A stretch of 64,000 nt of DNA from Maniola hyperantus (GCF_902806685.2 NC_048547.1:496001-560000), one strand, 5' to 3'. Counted from the stretch's first letter, positions 20,949 through 32,295 are shown. Numbers and translations are program-made. The notes: generated by a model from the letters alone, not told the origin.

Positions 20949-21195
20949 AAAACTTGGGTCAATGCCCCGCCTACGACGCGGCATTGAATCCGAGGGGCCT
21001 ACTTACGCAAATTTCCTAGTTGACCTCTAGCGTCAGTCAGATGTTTTATTTGCAATATATTGTAATTTTTTTCAAAATTATAGGAATTTGTACATTTTTT
21101 TTTTCGCGTTTATTTGTGGTATCATATCAGTATTCATCAGACTATCACCTGTCTTCGTTTTGGCCAGCGTTCTGGTTACACCCTGTGTATAAAAT
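20949..21195 (+). repeat. Rep-N, 5'-truncated
   Basis: GGGTCAATGCCCCGCC, GACCTCTAGCGTCAGTCAG and TCTGGTTACACCCTG as in the other copies, but joined directly to Rep-H at its left edge. Confidence 0.75.
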
Positions 21196-21425
21196 AATAA
21201 TAATAAATAATCTTTTATTTCAGACCAGTAGTCCATATTTAAATTTACAACTATATATTTACTAGAGTTAGTGTGTTAGTAACAATATTTCCTTATATTT
21301 ATGTTAGTAATGTTAGTGCTTATTGATTTAAATAAAGTGGCCTAACGTGGCGGCTCTAGGCGCCCGGTGGCCACAGCCACCCAGTGCTTAATTATTGGGC
21401 AGCCTATCCTATCTTTAATTGCACC
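21196..21425 (-). mobile_element. Possible LINE 3' end
   Basis: On the minus strand the sequence ends in CTGAAATAAAAGATTATT followed by an ATT-rich tail, which is LINE-like. GGCGCCCGGTGGCCACAG-type sequence is present but I cannot place the family. Confidence 0.35.
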
Positions 21426-21429
21426 CAGA

Positions 21430-21479
21430 ATGCTGTATATCAAATTCCATCCGAGCGAAGCCGGGCAGATCAGCTAGTA
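21430..21479 (+). mobile_element. Helitron-like 3' end, distinct subtype
   Basis: CCGAGCGAAGCCGGGCAGAT followed by CAGCTAGT: the hairpin sequence differs from Hel-1 and Hel-2 while the CTAG end is kept. Confidence 0.55.
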
Positions 21480-21700
21480 CTTAGATATTCAGTGAGACAC
21501 TAGCTTGAGTATTCCACCAGGTACAAAAGCAGCCGCACTTAGCACTTTCCAACTTCTCTCCACTACAATGAAGGCAAATATGAAAGCTAGAGGAGGCATT
21601 ACGTCTTTCTGTGCATTCACAAGAAGTTACATTTAAATGAAGGTTGCAGCGCTCCCACAAAGCGGGCCAGAACAAACTATAGTGCAAACAGAATAAACAA

Positions 21701-21998
21701 AACCGACCAAGTGCGAGTCAGACTCACACACGGAGGGTTCCGTACAAGAAGTCAAAAACCGCTGCGGGGCGCTACGGGCAGCGGCACGTGCGTCCAGCTG
21801 TACAAAGTGCAATTTTGATGCGATTTAGTAAACTAATGTGGTTGTAAACACTTTTTTTTTTGTGATGTAACCACAAATTCACGGTTTTCTAATTTTTTCC
21901 TTCACTTGTCCTATAAGACATTGCTACCTGCCAAAGGAGATGAACAAAAATTGTATGGACGCGTGCCCAAGAATGTACAGAGATGATATACTATGTGC

Positions 21999-22038
<40 letters not shown>

Positions 22039-22318
22039 CAAATATTGTTTGTTTTTTTTTGTTTTCAGCGACTGCTTTTAAATGTTAATAGTCATTCAAA
22101 ATTCATTTATCTGAGTTTATTAAAAACCTTCATATTTGTTCAGCCTGGGACAAATTTTGTCTACCTCGATTCATATTAATTCTAGGTGAATGGGGAGTAT
22201 CTACACTATAGGTTTGATTTCCCTGAATTGACACACGATAGACTATTCTAAGCAATAGACATACGGACAGACAACGAAGTGATATTATACAGGCTCCTTT
22301 TTTAGATACGGAACCCTA
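21701..22318 (+). repeat. Rep-A with microsatellite and extra sequence
   Basis: The head CCGACCAAGTGCGAGTCAGA and the tail AGATACGGAACCCTAAAAA are about 615 bp apart. The interior contains a GC-rich block (21760-21800), a ten-unit GGCA microsatellite at 22001-22040, and about 120 bp not seen in other copies. Confidence 0.65.
22001..22040 (+). repeat. (GGCA)10 microsatellite
   Basis: Ten perfect GGCA units, lying where other Rep-A copies carry a GACA/TGTC run. Confidence 0.95.
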
Positions 22319-22669
22319 AAAAACAGAAGGCGCAACTTCCATGTATATTTTCAAGTAGGAATTCCTTTTCGCCAACACTAGACTGTTTAATTAAAACTTG
22401 AAGTACTATTGCAGCTCTCTAAGCTTGGAGGTTAGAAGTTATTTTTATTTTTTCCTCAACAGTTCTATCACTGATGACTTTCTATTACAATATTACAAAT
22501 GAGATGAATAAATGCGATGAACGAATTCTCATTTATTATCAAAAAAAAATCAAAAATATAATTAAATTAAGTATTAGTTTGGTCGCATTCTCGATTCTGG
22601 TTTTTATATCATGTACCTACAGTAGCCGGCAGAAAATGTACATCGGCCTTTAATAAAAGAGATTGCTGT

Positions 22670-22747
22670 TTCGTAGAGCGTTGTCTATGTCGTTGAGACC
22701 GAAAAAACATCACATAGGTATGAGTGACAGAGACAACGCTCTACGAA
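22670..22747. mobile_element. Rep-W hairpin
   Basis: TTCGTAGAGCGTTGTCT (22670-22686) and its exact complement (22731-22747) enclose 44 bp. The diverged relative at 9719 is in the opposite orientation. Confidence 0.75.
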
Positions 22748-22875
22748 GTCAAAATCTCGTTCTAGATGATTGTATTACATGGCATGGCATGACATATTAT
22801 AAAAGTGATCGCTGATGAGTACGACGTAGTAGAAAAGTCTAAATAATATCAGGTAGTTTTAGACGTGTAGTATAT

Positions 22876-23105
22876 AACTAGCTTATGCTCGCGATTTCAT
22901 CCGCATGGACTACACAAATTTCAAACCCCTATTTCACCCCCTTAAGGTTTGAATTTTCAAAAATACTTACTTTCTTAGCGCATGCCTACGTCATAATGGC
23001 TATCTGCATGCCAAATTTCAGCCCGATCCGTCCAGTAGTTTGAGCTGTGCGTTAATGGATCAGTCAGACAGTCAGTCAGTCACCTTTTCCTTTTATATAT
23101 TTAGA
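22876..23105 (-). mobile_element. Hel-2, near full-length
   Basis: ACTAGCTTATGCTCGCGATT through CTTAGCGCATGCCTACGTCA to the TTATATATTTAGAT edge. Confidence 0.85.
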
Positions 23106-23111
23106 TAAAGT

Positions 23112-23209
23112 AAAACATATTTCGCTACTTTTTACACGATGATATTTTGTAATAAAGTAACATCTTTTTACAAAATATCATTGTGTAAACAAGTAGCGAA
23201 ATATGTTTT
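23112..23209. mobile_element. Hairpin MITE
   Basis: AAAACATATTTCGCTACTT at the left is matched by AAGTAGCGAAATATGTTTT at the right. Inner arms around GATATTTTGT and ACAAAATATC also pair, so almost the whole 98 bp folds. Confidence 0.8.
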
Positions 23210-23472
23210 GAATAATATTATGTGAAATGCAAAAATCACAGTTTCAAAGATTACTGAAATCGCCAATAATAAATCGTGCAAAAATATTTTCGCTCGTGTA
23301 AAGACTGACAAGATTTATGTAGGTGACCCAAAAAATTAACCATTGTGTTTTTAAAGAGCTACCACCGAGTTTCGTGATATTGGTATATAACTGATAAGAA
23401 TAACATTGCGGACTGGTCGCTGATATTCAATTATAAAGCGTAAACAATAAAAAGCTTTGGTTTATTATTTTT

Positions 23473-24260
23473 AGGGTTCTGTAACTCAAAAGGAAAAACA
23501 GAACCCTTATAGGATCACTTTGTTGTCTGTCGGTCTGTCAAGAAACTTTATTTTATTTTATTTATTTTTTATTCACATACAAGTCAGCCCTTGACTACAA
23601 TCTCACCTGGTGGTAAGTGATGATGCAGTCTAAGATGGTAGCGGGCTAACCTGGAGGGGGTATGGCAGTTTTTAGTAAACCCATACCCCTTTGGTTTCTA
23701 CACGGCATCGTACCGGAACGCTAAATCGCTTGGCGGCACGGCTTTGCCGGTAGGGTGGTAACTAGCCACGGCCGAAGCCTCCCACCAGACCAGACCAGAA
23801 ATTTAGAAATTATAAAATTCCAAACCCCTGCCAGGAATCGAACCCGGGACCTCCCACTAATAAGACCACAGCGCTCACCACTGCGCCAGGGAGGTCGTCA
23901 AAACCTACAAGGTACTTCCCGTCCCGTTGACCTAGAATCATGAAATTTTTTACCTTTCATATGATACCCCACTAGATATATTATTTATCTTACTTCGAAA
24001 ATTGAAAATACTAATTATTATTAATTCATGACCACAATTTATTTTTTTTTGTGTGATGTAATCACAAATTCACGGTTTTCATTTTTCCCCGAATGTGTAC
24101 TATGAGACCTACCTACCTGCCAAATTTTATGATTCTAGGTCAACGAGAAGTACCCTGTAGGTTTCTTGACATACCGACATACAGACTGACAGATAGACAG
24201 ACAGACAGACAACAAAGTGATACTATAAGGGTTCCGTTTTCCCTTTTAAGGTAAAACCCT
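23473..24260. repeat. Fold-back Rep-A pair interrupted by SINE-D
   Basis: The left part (23473-23546 plus 23896-23944) is the Rep-A end in - orientation. From 23945 the sequence is Rep-A in + orientation, ending AAAACCCT at 24260. Both outer ends are therefore the GGGTT end. A 25-A run (24261-24285) follows. Confidence 0.7.
23547..23895 (-). mobile_element. SINE-D, full-length, inserted in Rep-A
   Basis: Reverse complement begins GACCTCCCTGGCGCAGTGGT (A-box region), has B-box GGGTTCGATTCC, the phrase TTTCTGGTCTGGTCTGG, a middle GCGTTCCGGTACGATGCC, and an A-rich tail. Flanked by similar direct repeats GTCAAGAAAC (23537-23546) and GTCAAAACC (23896-23904), taken as the target-site duplication. 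This is the window's reference SINE-D. Confidence 0.85.
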
Positions 24261-24462
24261 AAAAAAAAAAAAAAAAAAAAAAAAACATCGAAATGGAAAT
24301 GCTCAAGTAGCTCTTAGGTAAGGCTAAGCAAGGACGCAATATGTTGAATATTACAGCATCTGAATATTTCCAATAGGGAGCTTCGGTCGGATATTCAATT
24401 ATGGAACACGAGTCCGTTACCTACTTATTACCAATTCCGCTATACGACAGTACTTTCCGCAG

Positions 24463-24537
24463 TACTTTTTATCCCGGAAAATCAAAGAGTTCCCCCCACA
24501 GGACTTTTAAAAACATTGCGGGCCTTATCTAGTTTTA
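24463..24537 (+). mobile_element. Hel-1 3' fragment
   Basis: TTTTTATCCCGGAAAATCAA to GCGGGCCTTATCTAGT; the GAAGTCGC block is deleted. Confidence 0.65.
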
Positions 24538-24779
24538 TATAAATGAAAATAAATACCATAGAATTTGGTCGCTTCATAGACATTCATATAAACGTGGGAG
24601 AAAATCGGTTGAAATCCCGTCATTCATCCCGCAAATAATTTCTTTGAAACTACGAATTTCGGCGAATTCTTTTTTCGCCCACCTTTTTCCTTTTTCTCGT
24701 AAAATACGGTAAAATAAACTGTAGGTATTTGAGACCGTCTTTCAGTAGGTAGGTATTACTTACTTAATTCGAAATTTAA

Positions 24780-25005
24780 TTTAACAATAAACATTTGATT
24801 TAAATTTTAACGGTGAAGGAAATATCGTGAGGAAAACTGCATGCCCGAGAGTTCTCCATAATATTCGCAAAGATGTATGAAGTCTGCCAATCCGTACTTG
24901 GCCAGCGTGGTGGACTATGTCCAACGCATATCATAATGAGACGAGATCCGTACTCTGTAGTAAGCCGGCTATGGGTTGTTCATGATGATGATAATGATGA
25001 ATTCT
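24780..25005 (+). mobile_element. SINE-C 3' two thirds
   Basis: GGTGAAGGAAATATCGTGAG, GAAGTCTGCCAATCCGTACT and CGTACTCTGTAGTAAGCCGG, ending in an ATGATGATG tail. The head is absent. Confidence 0.75.
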
Positions 25006-25031
25006 ATTGTACACAATCAAAAAATATAGTG

Positions 25032-25190
25032 AAAAACTCACAGGCATGCAGGTATCCTCACGATGTTTTCCTATTTCATTGCTTAAAACGCACATCTCGA
25101 GAACAGCTGAACCGATTTCGCTTTTTCTTTTTTATAATATTCCTTGAAGTACGAGGATGGTGATTACGGAGAGAGAAATTTAAAAAATTG
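25032..25190 (-). mobile_element. SINE-C scrap and Rep-M
   Basis: 25032-25092 has the inverted SINE-C phrase TCCTCACGATGTTTTCC. At 25095 it switches to TCGAGAACAGCTGAACCGAT (Rep-M, +) with GAAGTACGAGGATGGTGATT. Confidence 0.55.
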
Positions 25191-25239
25191 CCTGAAAAAG
25201 AATCGACTGTTAGGTGGTACGAAGTTCGCCGAATATAAA

Positions 25240-25307
25240 ATTAGAGTTCCCACGCGGTATCCAGAAACCTAAATCTGTGCGGATCAAGTCGCGGGCATCA
25301 GTTAGTA
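25240..25307 (+). mobile_element. Hel-1 3' fragment
   Basis: CTAAATCTGTGCGGATCAAG followed by TCGCGGGCATCAGTTAGT. Confidence 0.65.
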
Positions 25308-25794
25308 CAGTTCTTGCAATTCACGAAGGCCACTGAACTTTACTTGTGGTAACGTCGTTTACATGGTAATTGCGTAAGTGTGCGTGCATGTCGGACCAAT
25401 CAGTCACCAGCAAGCGCTGTCAAACGCACACATTTAGTGTTACCTTACGTATACCGATACGACTTAAACACAAGCATGAGTCAGTGGTCTTCGTGAAATG
25501 CAAGAACTATAATAATTATTTAAGTAAACTATTAAGCAATCTGTGGTGTTTATAAAACAAAGAGCAAGACTCACGAAGCCAGAAGCAAACGAGCACTCGT
25601 AACATTATACGAGATGTTGTTTAAAAATAATTTCGCGAAGTAAGAGTTAATATTTTCTGCAAATTCCAACTGTGGAGATACTTAACAACTTTATGGCATT
25701 TCCATATCATTCCATTGATAGTTTTGGTTAAGCTTAGTTCATTGGTTAATTAGACGATAGATTTGCATCGTCTATTTCGTTCTGTTAGTTAAAT
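25308..25794. other. Unassigned stretch
   Basis: No repeat is recognised. CCAATCAGTCAC (25396) and TGAGTCA (25476) are isolated binding-site-like words with no associated gene signal. Confidence 0.35.
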
Positions 25795-25897
25795 TTAATT
25801 ACTTAAATCCGAAAAGTTAGTGGTGCGTATCTGGAATCGAACCCCCGACCTCCTAAATAGGAGGCGGACTTTATAACCACTAGGCTATCACGGCTTC
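25795..25897 (-). mobile_element. SINE-C 5' part
   Basis: The tRNA-like head is on the right (reverse complement GCCGTGATAGCCTAGTGG, then B-box GGTTCGATTCC); the body stops after about 30 bp. Confidence 0.75.
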
Positions 25898-26375
25898 GTT
25901 TGACTGAATTAGTTGGACTGAATATTATAGAAAACAAAATAAAATAATGACTAGGTACTTAAATTAATTTTGAACCAATCATTAAATCGAGTGTACTGGT
26001 AACGAGCATAAAATAAATAATAACAATTAACAACGATTATTTCCCATTGTGATAACCATAGATAACGAGGGATTTTAATATTAACATAAATATCGAAGAA
26101 TTTTCAACCTTATCACTATAGTATTAAAACTTACATTACTCGCGACCGCCATAGCGATGAAAACGGGAGTTTTATGTAAAAACCCTGAATATTATATCTT
26201 AACATGTTTGTTTAAAGAAATGCTCGGGGATTTCGCAGTGCGTATGAATTTTAAACGAGGTTAATTTCAATAACAAAACACCAACCCGTGTACTTTGCGG
26301 TGAATATTTAAAGCTTTGCACTTGTGTAATGTTTTCCGGAAAAGAGTTTCACTTGATATTACTCTTTCGCACATA
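25898..26375. other. Probably single-copy non-coding DNA
   Basis: No repeat signatures between about 26100 and 26340; no frame or splice signals of interest. Confidence 0.35.
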
Positions 26376-26560
26376 AAGGGTGCCAACGAGATCCCATCAC
26401 TATAAGCCTCCGCTGTTCGTCCGTTTGTCTGTTTGTCTGACCGCGGGCTGTAGATATCTCATTAACTGTAATAGGTGGAGATTTGAAATTTTCAAAGAGT
26501 GTGTATTTTGACTGTCGGTAAAATAAAACTTGAAAAACAAATTTCCGCCAAGCCTATCAA
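26376..26560 (-). repeat. Rep-F, 5' lost
   Basis: AAAGGGTGCCAACGAGATCC, a GTCCGTTTGTCTGTTTGTCT run and AGATATCTCATTAACTG match Rep-F (for example 36283-36515) in reverse. Confidence 0.65.
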
Positions 26561-27180
26561 TAAAGCGATAGAATTTAAGCATTTAATTTAGAATTTAATG
26601 TAAGCTTTTACAAGAGTGCTTTTGAATCGCCAGAGTAATTTACCACTGGTTCGGAGTGCCTAATGGTTTTATATTTCATTACGATGACATGTATGTACCA
26701 TCGTATTGTACCTATTAAGTACATTATATTTTAAATTGTAACTTACCTATAAGATTGTGAATGTTTCGAACAGCTTATTTCTATGTATTAGGTAATAAGG
26801 AAATCAAACAAGTTTATATTAAATAATTTTTATATTATCAAAAAAAAAAAAAAAAAAAATGTATTAAAACATTTTTTTTTTCAAAACCACCCCGGTGATG
26901 TAGTGGGGTTATGTATTAGTATTGAGTAGCAGTAATAAACGGGACATAGAACAACTCACACGTGTTTGATTTACACATCTATCCACTCTACGGAACCTCC
27001 AACGGCAACATCACATTCCTACCGAAAAGAATAAGTCAGAAACTCAGCGGTTGCTGTTTTCAAATGTTCAATTATTTACAATAATAATATACCATATTAT
27101 TATATATATGCAATTGCAGCCCCGTGCTTTGCTAGAGCGAGTCAAATTTACGCTTCTTTAACAATAAAGAGAAGCATAGT
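26561..27180. other. Unassigned, with a 20-A run
   Basis: A poly-A run at 26840-26859 followed by a T-run suggests an old retroposed tail. No family was identified. Confidence 0.35.
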
Positions 27181-27723
27181 GTCTAAGGTCAAACAGACAA
27201 TACGTAAGTCATAACCAGCCTGCCAATTTACCCTATACACGGCATCACCTGGAGCAGGCCGTAAAAGAACAGTAAAGTTTTTACACCTTCGTAAACACAG
27301 CAAAAGCTATGTATTTTCACGGCTTTTTTGTTTAACTGATTTTGACCAAATTTGGTAGCGAGACATCTTGAAGAAAGAGTTTTTTTTTTATTTAGGTTAC
27401 TTTTGGTTCTGGAAAACCTAAGAGAGAGAATGGAATTGATAGCTTATATCCTGAAGACGGACATAGGGTACTTTATGTCCCGGAAAAATCAAAGAGTTCC
27501 AACAGGATTTTTATCACGGAGATGAAGTCACGGATATCATCTAGATTCTCTTAAAGATCTTGTCTAAAAAAGCCTGTCAATAAACCCACAGTGTCAAAGG
27601 TCAAATAGACGATGCGTAAGTCATAACCAGCCTGCCAATTGACCCTAAACACGGCATCACCTGGCGGGCCGTAAAAGGACTGTAAAGTTTTTATAGGTAC
27701 CTTCGTAAACACAGCGAAAGTTA
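27181..27723 (+). repeat. Duplicated 131-bp block flanking a Helitron-like piece
   Basis: 27181-27311 and 27593-27723 share GTAAGTCATAACCAGCCTGC, CGGCATCACCTGG and CCTTCGTAAACACAGC with scattered differences. Between them 27314-27545 is a Hel-1 relative (TGACCAAATTTGGTAGCGAG to GGATATCATCTAGAT). The duplicates are too diverged to be recent. Confidence 0.65.
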
Positions 27724-27933
27724 CTGCTGTATGACGAAGTATGTTGCTTCTTTTTGTGAAAATTATCACTATAGCGCAATAGTGATTATTCGCCTAGTCG
27801 GGTTAGGTTCGATTTTAGTTTAAAAAATCTTTGAATAAAAAGAAAAATCTGCATTGAATTTGAACATTTTATTTTTGAATATGAAATAAAAATTACTTTA
27901 ATGTAACCTACAGATTTTGCGTCATATTCCTCA

Positions 27934-28157
27934 CTAGCTGATGCCCGCGACTTCGTCCGCGTGGAATTAGGTTTTTAAAAATCCCGTGGGGACTCTTTGA
28001 TTTTCCGGGATAAAAAGTAACCTGTCACTCTCCAGGTCTTAATCTATACCCATGCAAAAAATCACCTCAATCCGTTGCACCGTTGCGACGTGATTGAAGG
28101 ACAAACCAACAAACCAACAAACAAACACACTTTCGTATTTATAATAAGGGTACTGAT
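27934..28157 (-). mobile_element. Hel-1, full-length and well preserved
   Basis: Left edge ACTAGCTGATGCCCGCGACT; then CCGTGGGGACTCTTTGATTT, GACGTGATTGAAGGACAAAC, and a right edge TATTTATAATAAGGGTACTG. Best Hel-1 copy in the window (about 224 bp). Confidence 0.9.
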
Positions 28158-28285
28158 TACTGTGTGTCATGACATGACTTTTTTCTGTTAATAAAATAAT
28201 CGTAAGAGTTTTCTTCCGATAATAATGCGTTGGGCTCCCAGATCTTTTGGCATACAACTCTACTAAGAGCTCGAGTTATCGACTA

Positions 28286-28396
28286 CTAGGTGATGTCCGC
28301 GAATTTGTCAGCGTAGATTTAGGTATTTAGAAGTCCGGGAAACGGGACCCCCCCATCTCCACAGCACTCACCACTGTGCCAGAGGAGTCGTCGACT
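28286..28396 (-). mobile_element. Hel-1 end fused to a SINE-D scrap
   Basis: CTAGGTGATGTCCGCGAATT (28290) is a worn Helitron end. From 28338, CGGGACCCCCCCATCTCCAC and CAGCACTCACCACTGTGCC are an inverted SINE-D head. Confidence 0.6.
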
Positions 28397-29171
28397 ACCG
28401 CAAAATAGATTCGCTGGCTCTTTGACTATAGGCTTTAAACAAGCGTGTTCTAGCCGTCTGCCGCAGTCTGACAATTGAACACACACAACAATTCTGAAAA
28501 CCCAGACCGCGGCACGCAAATTTGTGGCGCTATTTTGTGTGAGGGTGGTTTCAGGCGTGCTTATTCTCAAACAAAACGTATTCGTCGCTGACTTCGCCGT
28601 TCATGTATTTTGGCATCAAGGCTGGCATTATTTTATAAGAATGTTTGAAAACATGCTTAAAACATGTTTTTGTTTAAAAAATAAAGTTTTAAAACAGTTT
28701 TTTTCAAACCCTGATTACGTTCAATCAATGACATTAAACCATAGATGTTACGTAAATAATTACACCTCGCGCGACGATTAACAACATACAAAACGCAGAG
28801 AGTAGGTATATATAGGGTCATTAAAATGAAAGTCATTAAATCTCCAACGTTGGACGTCTATCGGATGACAGAGATATTTTTGACAAACAAATCAATAGTT
28901 CAGTGTAAATTTACTGAATAGCAAACAAGTAATTCCCGAGTAATATTAATAAATGATACGTGTTCTTCAGTTTAAAGCGAGGATGTGCGTGTATAGAATA
29001 GCAATACAAGAGTAGATATTCCGTAAAACGAAGTTATATTTCGCGACGCCTTTCACATTTAGGTCAGGAGAGGTTTCACCTTACATTTTATTACTAGCTA
29101 CTATTTGACTGCGTTTTATGCAAAATTTAATATCTCTCTCCTCTGTTGCTGCAGTACAAGCACTAAGGCAC
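28397..29171. other. Unassigned stretch
   Basis: Mostly free of recognised repeats. Two short frames on opposite strands around 28319-28781 have no family features. Confidence 0.35.
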
Positions 29172-29448
29172 TGTGTCTGTCTGCTAACTTTTCACGGCCC
29201 AATAGTTTAAATGATTTTGATGAAATTTGGTACAGAGTTAGCTTGCAACCCGGGGACGGACTAAGAGCCTTTGTGCACTCATGTGCTAAATCGGGATCGG
29301 GCTGAAATTCGGCATGCAGATAGAGCTATTATGACGGAGGCATCCGCTAAGACAGGATTTTCCAAAATCCAACCCCTTAGGGGGTGAAATAGGGGTTTAA
29401 AGTTCGTGTAGTCCACGCGGACGAAGTCGCGAGCATAAGCTAGTATAA
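29172..29448 (+). mobile_element. Chimeric Helitron-like element
   Basis: The 5' half has the Hel-1 type TTCACGGCCCAATAGTTTAA; the 3' half has the Hel-2 type CCCTTAGGGGGTGAAATAGG and GTCCACGCGGACGAAGTCGC followed by GAGCATAAGCTAGT. The switch falls near 29295. Confidence 0.7.
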
Positions 29449-29746
29449 ACTAAGTCCAATTCCAATCATTTGCAATTTAGCGAAGAAAGTAATAAATTAA
29501 TGAACGTTTATAAAACGCAAACGGCCGCGGCCTAACTGTACCAAAGTGTCAACTTTAATCAATGTTAAAGGGAGGGCAAACAAAATTAGACCCCTTGGCT
29601 ACCTTCGTCCAAAATGAAAATAATAAATCTGATATATGTACCTACCAATACCTACGTAGGTATATTATTATGTTAATTCAATGAGTTTGTTGTAAAATCT
29701 AATTTTAAAGCTTTTGCCGATACCTTTGGTATTATAATATAGGTAC

Positions 29747-29805
29747 TAGCTATACTCGCGACATCGTCCGCGTGAACTACACAGATTTCCAACCCCCAAT
29801 TAACC
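29747..29805 (-). mobile_element. Hel-2 3' end fragment
   Basis: CTAGCTATACTCGCGACATC followed by CGTGAACTACACAGATTTC. Confidence 0.65.
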
Positions 29806-29847
29806 AAAAAAGTGACAAACATCTAGTTAAATTAATGTAACACCGCA

Positions 29848-29963
29848 TATAAGAGGACAGCGTGACTCTTCACAAGATGGCGGCATTAGTTCCAATTTTC
29901 GCCACGCGCCAAAAGAGCCTTGTCCCACAGTATTGTAAATGGACTTATAGCTACAGGTTCTAG
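29848..29963 (+). promoter_or_regulatory. YY1/Pho-like motif with TATA-like word
   Basis: AAGATGGCGGC at 29875-29885 matches the YY1/Pho site; TATAAGAGG lies at 29848. The ATG inside the motif opens only a 28-codon frame ending at 29963, with no splice donor noticed, so I do not call a gene. Confidence 0.3.
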
Positions 29964-30666
29964 AGTTTTGTTATTAAAATAGACAGCTGTGTAAAGAACC
30001 TTCGCATAAATTTCCTTAACCTCATCAAATTATGCGTTCCACCAACAACTTACAGGTACTCGGCATAACTTGACTGACAGCTATTGTGCTCATTTAAATG
30101 TCAAAGTTAACAATACAATTTAGCTGTTTACTCGAGACTGTCTGGCTGAATTACCATAAAAATACTTAAATTATTTTGAAACTTATATTATTTGAAAGTT
30201 TCTGTAAACAAACTTATAGGCTGACATCTTAGAGTCTTCGGCGTCAGTTCCAATAACTATTATATTATTTTCGCAATTTTTTTCGGAGAGCATTATCTAG
30301 ATCAGATAAAGATAAGTAGGGCCGGCGTTAGTTGTAGCACTCTAGTGCTTAATATTCCACGTGTAGTGTGCTCGTACAGTTTTATTGCCGTCTTGAAGAT
30401 AATATCAGTGAAATATAGCTGACTTCAGCGCCTTTTTTATTTAAATCACAAGTAAAAGCAGCTGTATACCATTCGATACGATACATTTTATTTAATCAGC
30501 TACCATTGTACTCGTAGGTACTAAATTTCATTTAAATCCGTCTAGTAGTTTTCGCGTGATGCGCGCACATACAGACAGACAGACAGACAGACAAAAATTA
30601 CAAAAAAATGTTTTGGGGTCTATATCGATAATAATGTTTCCTCCGAGTAAAATTTTCAAAATATAT
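29964..30666. other. Mostly unassigned; GACA microsatellite
   Basis: A CAGA/GACA run of about five units lies at 30571-30593 after a TCTAGTAGTTTTCGCGTGAT phrase typical of repeat interiors. Nothing else is recognised. Confidence 0.4.
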
Positions 30667-30885
30667 TTAACAAGCAGATGCCCGCGACTTCGTACGCGTG
30701 GATTTAGGTTTTTAAAAATCCTGTGGGAACTCTTAAATTTTAAGGGAGAAGAAGTAGCCTATGTCCTCCCCCGGGTAGCAAGCTACCTCTATACCAAATT
30801 TCGTCAAAATCGGTTGAACGATTGAACCGTGAAAAGCTAGCAGACAGACAGACACACTTTCGCATTTATAATATTAAGTATGGAG
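30667..30885 (-). mobile_element. Hel-1 variant
   Basis: GCAGATGCCCGCGACTTCGT at the left, then CCCCCGGGTAGCAAGCTACC and GTGAAAAGCTAGCAGACAGA, ending at TTTATAATATTAAGTATGG. The interior differs from 27934-28157. Confidence 0.75.
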
Positions 30886-31279
30886 TATGGATGTACAGAA
30901 TTCGCTTACTTAAGTACTTAACAATCAATTAAAATTAAATGAAAATCATACGATATCGTTAATCGTCATAGATCGGATCGGACGACGAAAACGCATAAAA
31001 ATATCCGTGTAAACTATTTCTCTTAAATAATAAAACTAGAAAGAATAAAGCGAGGTTTATTAACCTCGGCGTGTTTGGGACGTAAAGTGCTTTAAAATGA
31101 GGCATTTGGAATTAAATACCAGACTAAAAGTTAATAAGGATAAACGAACCAAGTATATTAACGGAATTTTTCAAAGCAATCTCAAAATTATTGCGAAAAG
31201 AAAATTTTCCTGCTAAATTTACTGCCAGCGGCAGACTTTAATTGGATATTTTAAAAACTTGATAGAAAATACTATACTT
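30886..31279. other. Probably single-copy non-coding DNA
   Basis: No repeat signatures and no open frames of note; a candidate conserved non-coding stretch. Confidence 0.35.
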
Positions 31280-31503
31280 AACTAGCTTATGCCCACGACT
31301 TCGTCAGTGTGGACGACACAAATTGCAAAATCATACTTTACCCCCTTAGGAGGAAATTTTCAAACTTTCTTAGCGGATGTCTATGTCATAATAGCTATCT
31401 GCATTCCAAATTTCAGCTCGATCCATCCAGTAGGTTTAGCTGTGCGTTGATAGATCAGTGTTTCAGTCAGTCAGTCAGTCAGTCAACTTTTTGTTTTATA
31501 TAT
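31280..31503 (-). mobile_element. Hel-2, near full-length
   Basis: ACTAGCTTATGCCCACGACT to the TTTCAGTCAGTCAGTCAGTC run and TTTATATATTTA edge. Confidence 0.85.
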
Positions 31504-31752
31504 TTAAAGATTAAAAGAGGAAATTCTCATTATCTTTTGAATAAGAAAGTTTCAAGCGAATGGCTTGAATGTTTACTTTAATATAGAATGAAATTAGCCG
31601 CCATTAGCCATATCGCTTGAGTTTATAATGATTCTGATATTGTATAGGAGCATCTAGTAGTGGAAACACACGAGCGTATATTGCGAGCGGATACGTAGGT
31701 TTCGCCTACAACTTTATAGGAAACTTGTGACCTAGGGCTTCACATAATATCT

Positions 31753-31975
31753 TCTAGCTGATGCACAATTTGTCCACCTGGATTTACGCTTTTAAAAATC
31801 CCGCGGGAGCACTTTGATTTTCCGGTATAAAAAGTAGCCTATGTCACTCTCGAAGTCTTTAATTATATTCGAGCAAAAAATCACGCCAATTCATTGCTCC
31901 GTTGCAGCGTGTTTGAAGGACTAAGCAATAAACCAACAAACAAACACAATTTTGCACTTATAATTTGAGGTATAC
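31753..31975 (-). mobile_element. Hel-1, diverged
   Basis: TCTAGCTGATGCACAATTTG at the left, GCGGGAGCACTTTGATTTTC and a TTGCACTTATAATTTGAGG right edge. Confidence 0.75.
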
Positions 31976-32295
31976 CTATGCATAATATTATGTTGGTGGT
32001 TCTAATAAAATAAATTAAATCAAATAATATAGGAAGTGCTTAGTGAACGTAACGTTCAGGAGAATAAATAGAATTTACCTTTTACGTTAGTTTTCGTTAT
32101 ATTGAGTCGTATTTTTATAGACGATGCAAAGCTTTGCCGTGCAGTCGGACGAGATAGGCGATGGGATGCTGCGATACTGGAGCGAATATTGCTTACGTTG
32201 CAACACTAGCCTGAGAGCTTCCCTTCTCTGCTACTGATAAAGCAGTTTTCCTTGTTTGAGAAGATACGACAGTGTAAATAAATATCACTAACTAA

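Noticed and set aside
29877..29963. 28-codon ORF starting in a YY1-like site
   Set aside because: Too short, no donor or polyA support; the ATG is part of the motif itself.
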